A stretch of 64,000 bases of DNA from Jaapia argillacea MUCL 33604. Lineage: Eukaryota > Basidiomycota > Agaricomycetes > Jaapiales > Jaapiaceae. The first letter of the stretch is position 1, and the number at the start of each line of letters is the position of its first letter. The translations under genes were made by a program, and so were the position numbers. Shown here one piece after another: positions 43,620 through 53,270 of this stretch. Where the stretch lies: the NCBI GenBank assembly GCA_000697665.1, contig KL197722.1, positions 242,785 through 306,784 of the forward strand, given 5' to 3'. The notes below the pieces were generated by a model, which made no database searches, was not told the DNA's origin, and was given only the letters and a program-made list of their open reading frames with translations.

Positions 43620-45099
43620 ATGGCGCGTCCAATTCCTCCTTGGCACAGCTACGCATTGTCGAGGGGATGATGCATTCTTGTCGTTGCATTTTGTTCCTCC
43701 TTCGTTGGAATTGAATTCTGATTTTTGGATTGTCGTTACGGCTCAAACCTCCCCACCCTGATTCAGTCGCTGCCAATCCGGTCCGAATCCCCCAGTTTGT
43801 CATAGCGCAAGAGGCATATTTAGGTTCCTCGTCTCCGTCGCATGCCAATGCACGCATCATATCTTTCATAACCCTACTTCTTCGCTCTCGACTCATGCGT
43901 TCTTGCGCGACGCACATTTCATCAAGTCCCGACCAGCGGGTGGATTACTCCAGTCGATTTGGGTCTGCTGACGCAGTCCGAACCTGGCCTCCGCCAGTCG
44001 GTCATACGCAAGTTCTCCGTTTCATTACGAATCTCGGGAAGCATTCGGTCTACTCCCTTCCTCAGCTATGTCCAAACGGGCCGTACTCTCACAACTGGAA
44101 GGTGTTATGAAACCTTTATACACGTTCCTTTGGGCTTTTGGAGCCAATCGCCCCCATACTCGTGATTTCGGCAGCAGGTGGGTGACTTTCTCCAATGCTT
44201 GCCGTCAGCTTACATCCGTACTCTGGGCCAGAATCCGAGGCTTCCCAGACAGCCTCACATTCCTTTTGCCTTCTACGTTTCTCTGCAGATGGACCGTGGA
44301 TATATTGTCAGGTTGCGTGTCGGTACGAGCTGATTGTCCAACGGTGCGCGCTGGCCACGAGGATATTGAGATTGAAAGATCGTAAGATACATGTTCTACG
44401 ATAGGCGTGCCGAAGCTGCATTACTCATGCAGTATTGGTGGCTTTGCCTCTCGCAAAGACGGATCTTTTGCACTTGGTGCGAGGATTCTGAGCTAGGCTA
44501 GTCGGTGAAGTGTTCTCGGAAACTACCGATGTGATGGAGGTGGATCAGCGAGAAGCTTTACTCAGCCTTGCCGGCGCATGAGGTCATTCCGAAGCGACCT
44601 TCAACTCGAAGTACTCAGCTTCTGTTGTTTCCGTTCGTGTTTCTATCAGTGAGTTCATGCACTGATATACCCAGTTGCAGACAATATTTCGTGATAACCC
44701 TCTTGCCCCACTTGTCCAGTTTCTCGAACATGGATGAGGGAACGCTGCAAACGCGTTGTCAACGGCTCTCTGTGTGTCCGCCAGTTTGGAAGATAGAACG
44801 GAGATTCTCGGCCAATCTCCATCTTGTATGGGAAATGCTCGCAGTTGGGGAATGCTTCTGCGAGATGGAATCCGCTCAAGCTAACGAGACGTACACACGA
44901 GGGATATCCAGAATACACATCCCATGTTCCAGTTCATTCGAATGCCGTTTTGTGTCTCATGAATATAGTATAGACGAGGTATAAAGGGGGCAGATGCAGG
45001 GTCACTTCTTCCCTACTCCCTCAACCCGAAGCGAGTAAACTCATATCTCTTCGACGCACCCCAGCCACCGGCCCCAACCTCCCACATACGCTAGTCGAC
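43620..45099. other. Upstream region of opsin-related gene 1, left part of duplicated unit
   Basis: About 1.5 kb without a coding gene. It is repeated with moderate divergence at about 46785-48098. Matching blocks include TCCTCCTTGGCAC/TCCTCCCTGGCAC (43640/46799), GTCCGAATCCCCC/GTCCGAATACCGG (about 43780/46875), GCAAGAGGCATA/ACAAGAGGCAGA, and the strongly conserved proximal 200 nt with a TATA box. The length and conservation suggest a large regulatory region. Confidence 0.65.
44891..45000 (+). promoter_or_regulatory. Conserved core promoter of opsin-related gene 1
   Basis: TATA box TATAAA at 44980-44985 in the context GAGGTATAAAGGGGG, about 115 nt before the ATG at 45100. The preceding block, with CGAGGGATATCCAGAAT, ATCCCATGTTCCAG and TGTGTCTCATGA, is almost identical to the one before opsin-related gene 2. 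Conservation across otherwise diverged copies suggests functional sites, but I cannot name the factor. Confidence 0.65.
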
Positions 45100-46182
45100 A
45101 TGAACGCCCCAAGAGACGGAGGGTCTATCGCCCACAACCCTCCCAACGCCCAAATCCACATCTCTCAACATGGTACCGACTGGCTTTGGGCAGTCTTTGC
45201 CGTGATGGTCTTCAGGAAAGTCAATTTGGTGCCTTCGTCAACTCCGTCTAATTGTGAATTATTATATACAGTGACTTGGTCTTCATCGCATGGTCATTCA
45301 CGGTAAGTGAAGTTCTCATTCCAGGTATCTTCGATGTGTTAATATCCGAGCTAGCGACCAAAAGGGCAACGAGTTTTCCATCAACTCCCCGTGGTGATCC
45401 TTACTGTGGCTAGCATCGCATACTTCTCCATGGCCTCAGATCTTGGTGCTACGCCAATCGTGGCTGAGTGGAGCCGTCTGGGAGGTGGTACTCGCCAAAT
45501 TTGGGTATGCTGATCATTCACAACCAGTTTCGTCAAAAGACTAACACCATGAATTTCTTTCAGTATGTGCGGTACATCCAATGGTTCATCAACGCGCCCT
45601 TGCTGTTGCTTGAAGTCCTCCTCACCTCCGGCCTCTCCCTTTCCGACATTGCCACTGCCGTCTTCATGGTGACGGTCACAGTTGTTTGCGGCCTCGTCGG
45701 TGCCTTGGTCGAGAGTACCTACAAGTGGGGATATTTCACGATGGGTGCAACCGCTCTCCTCTATGTCATGTGAGTGATCCGTCTCCTACTCATCGTCTCC
45801 CCATTCATGTGTTTCGTCCGATAGTACGGTATTCCTTGTCATTGCTCCTCGCACCACCTTCGCCGCTGGTAGTCGCGTCCGCACTACATACATCTACAGC
45901 GCTGGATGGCTCTCGCTCATCTTCATACTCTACCCCATCTGTTGGGGTCTCTCCGAAGGTGGGAACAAGATAAAGCCCACCTCCGAGATGGTGTTCTACG
46001 GCATCCTCGATCTAATGGCAGGGCCTTTCTTCCTTGCTGCTTTCCTTTTTGGATTGAGTGGCGTCGATTATGCGGCGTTTGGATTGGAGAGCGGAAGGCT
46101 CACAGATTATAGGAGGTTCTCGAGTGAGAATGGCCACCGTACCGAGAAAACTACCCAACCAGCTCCTGTTGCGTCCGCTTGA
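45100..46182 (+). CDS. Opsin-related protein 1 (Yro2/Hsp30-like)
   Basis: Seven-helix protein of the fungal opsin-related group (yeast Yro2/Mrh1/Hsp30), a plasma-membrane protein often induced by stress. The start ATG at 45100 gives MNAPRDGGSIAHNPP. Helices include WLWAVFAVMVFSDLVFIAW, FHQLPVVILTVASIAYF, the signature RYIQWFINAPLLLLEVLL, SLSDIATAVFMVTVTVV, TALLYVMTVFLVI, YSAGWLSLIFILYPICWG and VFYGILDLMAGPFFLAAFL. The Schiff-base lysine of true opsins (LDVSAK in bacteriorhodopsin) is replaced by Gly in LDLMAG, so retinal should not bind covalently. The helix-C Asp proton acceptor is Gln. Exons are joined by GT-AG introns except the first, whose phase fits only a GA-AG intron (45216-45271). 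The tail is hydrophilic. It is duplicated at 48099-49184. Confidence 0.88.
45216..45271 (+). other. Probable GA-AG intron in opsin-related gene 1
   Basis: 56-nt intron starting GAAAGTC after the exon end TTCAG and ending ATACAG. Phase: only TTC-AG + T GAC keeps the helix frame (VFSDLVF). All GT dinucleotides nearby lie in a phase that gives an immediate stop. The donor AG|GAAAGT differs from the consensus AG|GTAAGT only at positions +2 and +3. Confidence 0.6.
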
Positions 46183-46399
46183 TTGGCTTCTTCCATGTTC
46201 ATGTGCCCTTAAAGCTTTTACTATTTTTACGCCTTCCCCCTCTCCCTTCGACGCGATGCCTTTAATGCCCTCTCACGTTCAGTCTGACGTCTTTACGATT
46301 CAACTCGTCAACGAAATATTCTACTTCTTCTTTTCATATTACTATAATGCCTTTCACGTGTATCCATGGAACTTATCCACGATTGCCAACATCTCGAGG

Positions 46400-46737
46400 T
46401 CGGGTTGTCGTTGTTCAAATAAGTACCACCTTGACATCGGTGATCTCCACCACTCCTCCTTGCGGAAGTTCTTTCCCTAGTAGTTCTGGCCGGACGTGAA
46501 GACGGGTCTTTCATCCGACCGCGATGAGCTGAGTTGGAATGAGCAACAAGTTACAATGTAACAGCAAAACAACGCTTACCTCTTTATCGACGCGATCCAC
46601 CGACACTGTTCTTCTCGGTACCGGTCTGGTCCCCACCCACAACCAACACGATGCTCTCCCAAAACGGAGAAGCTCCAGCTTGAAAGCCGCTCGGAACCGT
46701 GCATCGGTGCTTTCTCTGGTTCACTATCGCTATGTCT
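46400..46737 (-). pseudogene. Relic of CoA-transferase 3' end
   Basis: Nucleotide similarity to 49815-50120, the 3' part of the intact CoA-transferase gene, in the same orientation. Matching pieces include TCGTTGTTCAAATA, GCGATGAGCTGAGTTGG, GAGCAACAAGT (GTAAGCAACAAGT in the gene), CGACACGAT/CAACACGAT and CTCGGAATCACGCAT/CTCGGAACCGTGCAT. The old reading frame is broken by indels. No 5' part is present and no start codon exists, so it cannot make the enzyme. It arrived with the tandem duplication. Confidence 0.72.
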
Positions 46738-46754
46738 AGGAGCCCGTAGTGACT

Positions 46755-46785
46755 GGGCTTCGATGAGGAGCAACCATTAGCGACT
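46755..46785 (+). pseudogene. Remnant of the CHY zinc-finger gene 3' end
   Basis: CTTCGATGAGGAG, ATTAGC, GCGACT and TGGCG occur in the same order and spacing class as in the last codons and stop of the CHY gene at about 43582-43623. The fragment is short, so the match is suggestive. It lies exactly where the left edge of the second duplicated unit is expected. Confidence 0.5.
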
Positions 46786-47902
46786 TGGCGTTTCCAACTC
46801 CTCCCTGGCACATTGGTACTGTTGTCATTCTGGCTCTAACCTCCACGCATCTGAGTCAGTAGTCACTAACCAGGTCCGAATACCGGAGTTTATTAGAACA
46901 CAAGAGGCAGATGTGGGTTCGAACTCGTCTCCGTATCTTAACGCCCACGACATGTCTTTGGTAGCTCTCGGCTCAAGCACTCAGGCTGCGCAACGTTCCA
47001 TTTCACCAAGTCCCGACCAACAGGAAACTTCCTCCACATTTTCAAGTCGACTCCGGTCTTCTGGCTTATTCCCAACCTCGAGGTTCGCCAGTTGGCCATA
47101 CGGCCCATACCCCAAGTTCTCCATTTCACATCTGTCTCAGTAAGCATTCAGTCAGCCTCCTTCCTTCCTCCGAGACTAGAGTCAAACAGGCCGTATCATC
47201 GGCCACATTCTCACACGTGAAAAGTGTTAAAAGTTTCATACGTTCCTCCTGGCGTCTGGATGTTTGCCTGGAAGGGCTAATTGTGCCAGAGTACCCGTGA
47301 TTCGGCAGCGGGTGTGAGGTGACTTTCTTTCGTTCTTGCCGTCAGCATACATTTGTACTCGGGACCGCAAGCCGAGGGTCCCGCTCAGTCATCGCAGCCA
47401 GCTTCACACCCCCCTGAATTCCGTTTCTACTTTGGAGCTGGGTCGTGAATTGTTCTCAAGTTGTGCGTTGGTTCTAGCTGATTATTCCACGCAGTGCGCA
47501 GGCCGCAAGGCCCTGAGATTGAATTTTCTTTAGGTGCTTATCCTACGATGCAAAGAATCGAGACTACATTACTCATATGGTTTTGGTGGCTTTGACTTTG
47601 GCTTTGGCACCAGACGGATCTTGGACTTTGTGCGACGATTCGAAGGATCGAAGCGTACTCGGAAACTGCCGACCACGATCGAGGCGAAGTCGCATGACGT
47701 CATTGTGGCTGCAGCGAGCACCAATGTTTCTGAACTGGACCACGGGAACCAGGAAATGCGTTCTGTCGACGTCTCTTTTGCCTTGTCTGCAAAACTTTGG
47801 AAGATGAAACGGAGATTATCGGCGAATCCAGTTATCTTTCATGACAAATGCTTGCGGATGGGCAACGCTTCTATGACTCGAATCCTCTCGAACACAACGA
47901 AA

Positions 47903-48005
47903 CATACGCACGAGGGATATCCATAATCCATATCCCATGTTCTAGCTCATCCGAGTGCCGCTCTGTGTCTCATGAGGCGAAGGTATAAAGGGGATAGGTA
48001 GGGCT
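47903..48005 (+). promoter_or_regulatory. Conserved core promoter of opsin-related gene 2
   Basis: TATA box at 47984-47989 (AAGGTATAAAGGGG), about 110 nt before the ATG at 48099, preceded by CGAGGGATATCCATAAT, ATCCCATGTTCTAG and TGTGTCTCATGA. It corresponds base for base, with few changes, to the block before gene 1. Confidence 0.65.
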
Positions 48006-48098
48006 CTTTTATTCCTTATTCCCTCAACCCAAAACAAATAAACACCCTTGCATCTCTTAGGCTATCTTCCAACCCTACTTTCACCCACACTAGTCGAA

Positions 48099-49184
48099 AT
48101 GTACGTTCCACGAGACGGAGGGTCTATGGCCCACAACCCGCCCGACGCCCAAATCCACATCACTCAACATGGTACCGACTGGCTTTGGGCAGTCTTCGCC
48201 GTTATGGTCTTCAGGAAAGTCGCTTTTTTTTTATTACTCGGCTACCTATCTAATCGCGCATTATCATATGTAGTGACTTGGTCTTCCTCGCCTGGACATT
48301 TACGGTAAATGAAGCACTCATTCAAGGTATCGTTGAGGTACTTACATTCGAGATAGCGACCAAAAGGCCAACGGGTCTTCCATCAACTTCCTGTGGTCAT
48401 CCTTACCGTCGCCAGTATTGCGTACTTCTCCATGGCATCAGATCTTGGCGCTACGCCAATCACCGCTGAGTGGAACCGTCTTGGCGGGGGTACTCGTCAA
48501 ATTTGGGTGCGCTAACTTCTCAAAGTCTGTTCCGGTTATGACCCAACATAATGAATCTCTTCCAGTATGTGCGGTACATCCAATGGTTCATCAACGCGCC
48601 ATTGTTGTTGCTTGAGCTCCTTCTCGCAACTGGTCTCTCACTTTCCGACATTGTCACTGCCGTCTTCATGATGATGGTCACAATTGTTTGCGGTCTTGTT
48701 GGCGCTCTCGTCGAGAGTACCTACAAGTGGGGATATTTCACGATGGGTATTGCCTCTCTCTTATACGTAATGTGAGTAATCGTTCTCCAGTTCGTTGTCT
48801 CCTCACTCACTCGCGTCTTCCGATAGTACCATATTCCTTGTCATTGCTCCTCGCACCACCTTCGCTGCCGGCTCTCGCATCCGCACTGCATACATTTACA
48901 GTGCTGGATGGCTTACCTTCATGTTTATCCTCTATCCAATCTGTTGGGGTCTCTCCGAAGGTGGCAACAAGATCAAGCCCACCTCCGAGATGGTATTCTA
49001 CGGCATCCTCGATCTACTTGCCGGGCCTTTCTTCCTCTTCGCTTTCATCTCGAGGATGAGGGGCATCGATTATGAGGCGTTTGGTTTGGAGAGCGGAAAG
49101 CCCACCGACTATAGGAGGTTCTCGGGCGAGAATGGTCACCATACCGAGAAGACTCCTCAGCCAGCTCCCACTGCGACTGCTTGA
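48099..49184 (+). CDS. Opsin-related protein 2 (Yro2/Hsp30-like)
   Basis: Tandem paralogue of the preceding opsin-related gene, about 85-90% alike in the helices. The start ATG at 48099 (MYVPRDGGSMAHNPP) corresponds to the start of gene 1; an upstream frame start at 48048 is not an ATG. Helices share RYIQWFINAPLLLLELLL, WGYFTMGIASLLYVM and YGILDLLAGPFFLFAF, again with Gly at the retinal-lysine position. Differences concentrate in the last helix border (ISRMRGIDYEAF versus LFGLSGVDYAAF) and the tail. The first intron (48215-48273) again needs a GA-AG boundary. The following introns are GT-AG and in the same places as in gene 1. Confidence 0.88.
48215..48273 (+). other. Probable GA-AG intron in opsin-related gene 2
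   Basis: 59-nt intron GAAAGTC...ATGTAG after exon end TTCAG. The donor is identical to that of copy 1, while most of the intron body has diverged (a poly-T run here). The phase argument is the same as in copy 1. Confidence 0.6.
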
Positions 49185-49645
49185 TTCGTCGGTTACATGA
49201 AATTGTGCACTTGAAGCTTCGATCGATCGTTACTTCCCACTTGACGCCTTTAATGCCTTTTCACGTTTAATCTAATGTCTTACGATTCACTCTTCTGTTG
49301 AAGTGTACTCCTTCGTTTGTATTAATGGCTTAATGTGTATTCATTGTGCACTAATGTAATACCAGCACTTGTAAATGTACTTCTTAGCACTCAGTGGCCC
49401 AATCGTTGATTCACTTCGTTGATGTGATCAGAATGTACTGAGAACAACGTACGATTTCGACTCTAGTCTCGAGTCGTGGTGACGTTACATCGTGGAGGAA
49501 TATGAGCGAAATACAAGTAACTTATAACAGCACTGGGCAATGTAGAAACAAGCACAAAATAAAACAAGTGGATGACTCTGAAGGGGTATCAGGAACGGGG
49601 TATACGGCACTATAACGATAAATCGTCACCATCCTTCTCTCTCTT
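49185..49645. other. Convergent 3' intergenic region
   Basis: About 460 nt between opsin-related gene 2 and the CoA-transferase. The first part resembles the 3' flank of gene 1 (GCCTTTAATGCC, TTTTCACGTTTAATC against CTCTCACGTTCAGTC). No other feature was seen. Confidence 0.5.
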
Positions 49646-52600
49646 TCAATCTCGAGGACTTTGGGGAACCAAGGATCGTATATCTTTCGGGGCTCTGCCA
49701 AGACCTTGGAGCAGAACCTTCAACGGCTCCAACGCACCGAGCGACAACGACCGACGCCTCAAGTCTCGTAGCACTTTCATGCTTCGAGACGATAACGCTG
49801 AAAGAGGAACACTTTCGGGTCGTCGTTGTTCAAATACCGGCTTGACATCGGTCATTTCTACCTCTCCTTGCGCAACCTCTTCCAGTAGCTGAGGTGGGAG
49901 ACGGCAAGCAGGCTCTTGTAATCCCGCCGCGATGAGCTGAGTTGGGAATCCGAGTAAGCAACAAGTGAAGGAGCTACGGAAACAAAATCTTACTTTTGCA
50001 TCAACGCAATCCGCGTCTTCCTCATCCCAACCGACACGATTCTCTCCCCAATATGGAGAATAGCCAAACCCGCTCGGAATCACGCATGTAGGCGCTTCCT
50101 CGGGTTTACCGTCCCCTGTGACGGTATCACGAAGATGCAACTGGGCAACGGCCTTCAGGTGCGTAATCCGCCCGTATGATGAGCCAGATTCTTCGAGGAA
50201 GGTCGACGAGATAAGCTCCGGTCGACTGTTGACAATATGTTGCATCTGACTGGAGAGGTACGAAGACCAAGGTCAGGTAGGTGTGGGCTAAGGAAGAGAT
50301 CGGAAACACTCACGTTGATGACATTGTAAACATGGAGTCTTCCATTGAATGTCTCGGTCCGCTTTCATACAATGATTGGATATAGTCTGTGGAGTATCTC
50401 CCTTGTCGACGTGCAAATAGTGCATATCTAGTAGATAAATCAGCAAGGCAAACTCGAAGAATAACCACATAACTTACTGGAGGAGAGACACCGGAGCGTG
50501 CCAGGAGCCCCCAAGTTCAGAGCGTTTTAACAGTCCTTGCAGAACAGCAATGGAGCCCATAACACCGGTGTTGTAATCTGCGAAACAATGGCTCGATCAG
50601 GACGAAGTATTCTTCGTGATGGAAGGACGTACCAGTAATCGGCCAACAGGGTACAATGGGCTCTGCACGACCACAAGCCTGACCTGTCTCCCAAGCTACG
50701 CCAGAGACCACGTCGGCGATCTGCTGGAACTGAAAACCCAGGGGGTAGAACATTAGCGCTGAGTTCGTGTAATAGACAGTCAGATCGCGACATACACCTG
50801 GTCTCCAAGCCCAAGGACCCTCGTGCCCATATGCATTCTCTGACACGTGAACAACTGCGATGGTGGGGTTAGTCGTTGACTCGAATATGATTCATCTAGC
50901 TGGGGAACGTACATCCTTTGCCTCTCTTTACCGCAATGGAATTCAGAACCTCTCGTCCAAACCCAAGTCTCTCCATTACGCCAGGTCGGTATCCGTGTAA
51001 AAAGACGTCGGCATCTTGCAACAAATGGTGAAGCTGGACTTTGCCTCGTTCTGTTCTCACTAAAGAAGACCACAGTAGTGAGTACAGAGAGCATACAATT
51101 AGTGATGTACGATGCAGGAACTCACAATCGATGTGTACTGCCCTTTTCCCCAGGTTGAAATCGGGCTAGTGAACGATAAGACGAGTGGATGCCCCACAAT
51201 TAAACACGCAACGCACTTGGAAATAGAACCCATAATCAGGCAGATTGGGACTAATGAACCTCACAACCTGAGCACCCAATTCAGCGAGCTGGCGACCAAT
51301 GGCAGGCCCTGCAATAACACGGGTCATTTCAAGAACCTAAAATTCGATTAGATTCGAGGCAAAGTAAACGAGAAAGGATGGCGGGTCACCTTGATGCCCT
51401 CGAGTGGTCTCTTGATCGATGGTGACATGGTGAAGGGAATGGGGGGCGTCACGTCTTCCAAGCGAGTTTGCGGGGTGATCAGTGGCCAAGTAGATGCGAT
51501 CCGACCCTATTCGATAGAGCCCGTTAGTCAAGGAGCGACAAGAGAGGACGTTTAGTTGGCATACATGCTCCGTTTTGTCGAACTCTTCTGGCGTATAGCA
51601 AACTACATGCCAACAAACCCAAACGTTAGCACCCGCGGATCGTGGAGCGAATGGTAGAGACAACCTACCATCTCCAGGCAAACCATTCTCAATAGACCAT
51701 CTCATCATCTCCTCTGCACTCTTCCTCCCAACAAAATCCTGAACCAACTTCCTCGCGGCGGCCTTTGACAAGGAGGCATCATTATATGTCGATGAGGGGA
51801 TGTTCATAAGATCAAGAGTATGCGAAGGGTGAAGTGAACCGTGAGCGTGAAAGTACGTCTTTTGGGGCGGAGAAGTGGAAGACGAAGATGGTGAGTTGGA
51901 AGGAGCGCATTCGTAAATGGTCGAAACTACCGATTTGGCTGGAAGGTACCAAAGTGGATCCTGAATCAATTCAGGTGATGTGAGTTTTATGGCTAGGGCG
52001 GCAATAATAGACAAACCTCAGCAGCCATCTTCGGAATTCGATCCAACTTCTGCAAAAACGGTTTCCCGTCGATCTGTACCATCATGAGCCCCGTAAGGGA
52101 CAGCCCCGCATGGTCCGTGTTGACCTTGACCATAGGGGGACGGATACATTCATCATTCATATGGCAAACACCTTCATCTTCTTGTGTTATTTCGTTATCG
52201 TCGTTGCACTGCGTCGATTGGGAATGAGTAACGTGAGTCGTGCTTTGAGTTCGGGTTCGTAAATGGTATATATGCGATGCGAAAGCGCCATGAAGAGCTT
52301 GAAGAGCAGATGTAATTGCAAAATGTTTATGTGGTAACGGGATCTATCCAATTCGCAAGGTCGATTTCAACAAGTTCAATGCAAAACGAAGGTGGAAACA
52401 TACGACAGGGTAGGCAGTGCCTTCGAAAGTGGTTTCGGAAGCGATATCTTTTACAGCTTGGGGTATATCGTCGATTTCATGGAACAAGTTCGTTAGAATC
52501 GTCTTGGCTTCGATGGGTATGGGAGTGTCGATGAAGCTAGGCGTTGAGGGGTCTGAAGTTGTCGTAGCGGTGGCGTCAAAATCGTTTGTGGGAGTGGGCG

Positions 52601-53270
52601 TTGGAATTGGCGAGTCGACGTTACCAGGGGTTGTTGGTTCGACCAGGATAGTCTCATCTTCGACCGCCGGTGAGGGTATGGAAGGAGTTGTATCCAGAGT
52701 TTCTATCGAAACCATCTCCTCGTCGCCATCGTAGGATTCTTCCCCGTGGTGTTGACTCGTAAACCCACACTCGTCCGACGTGTTATACCCGGAGTCGATT
52801 GGGGTGGTACAAGAGCTCACATCCAATAACTCGACTCCTGTATCGATCATCGGAGAATCGAAACCTCCAAATTCGCAGTCGAAGTCAACTCGGCTCTTCG
52901 CGTCCACGTCGAAGATTTCAACGACGAGTCGATGGGTGGTGGTGGTGGTGTCTTGATCCAAATCGTTAGCGGTGAGAGAGACAGCCGGTGAGGTCAACTC
53001 GGGGGAAGGGTCTGCGACCGGGAAAGAGTCAACGTTCATAAAGGAAATGGGATCCTTGATCATAACGGTTTGGAATGACTCTGTGGTGAGAGTCTCGATA
53101 TCCGCGATTGGTTGGCTGAGAGCGTCCGAGGGATGGTCGTTACTCTTGCCCCACATCACCATCTCCTGGACTATATCCATTTCGGCGTCACACTCTAATT
53201 CAAGTGAGAGTACGTTCGGAGCCGGTAATAATCGTGGCGACAATGAGCACGTTGTTGCTTCCATATCCAT
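49646..53270 (-). CDS. CoA-transferase family III (CaiB/BaiF) protein with long N-terminal extension
   Basis: Family III CoA-transferase, moving CoA between organic acids. The core has KRPLEGIK joined over an intron to VLEMTRVIAGPAIGRQLAE and VVRFISPNLPDY. FNLGKRAVHID, LLQDADVFLHGYRPGVME, HVSENAYGHEGPWAWRPG and ADVVSGVAWETGQACG complete it. Before it come DHAGLSLTGLMMVQIDG, HAHGSLHPSHTLDLMNIP, QDFVGRKSAEEMM and CYTPEEFDKTEHGRI, as in fungal relatives. A GTATGT intron joins ...EGTAYPV to IPLPHKHFAITSALQALHG in phase, which extends the gene back through an exon reaching the ATG at 53270. That exon adds about 290 mostly acidic, Ser/Thr/Pro-rich residues of unknown role. The core looks intact. 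The 3' part from 50120 onward has a broken copy at 46400-46737. Confidence 0.78.

Larger units (their letters stand above)
46183..48098. other. 3' flank of opsin-related gene 1, duplication junction and 5' flank of gene 2
   Basis: Non-coding between the opsin-related genes. From left to right: 3' UTR similar to that of gene 2; a decayed CoA-transferase 3' fragment (46400-46737); the duplication junction near 46740-46755; a small CHY-gene remnant (46755-46785); and the upstream region of gene 2. Open frames here are broken copies or chance. Confidence 0.6.

Noticed and set aside
44568-44984. 138-codon frame before opsin-related gene 1
   Set aside because: The corresponding region of copy 2 is in different frames with stops, and the block ends at the TATA box, so it is regulatory DNA.
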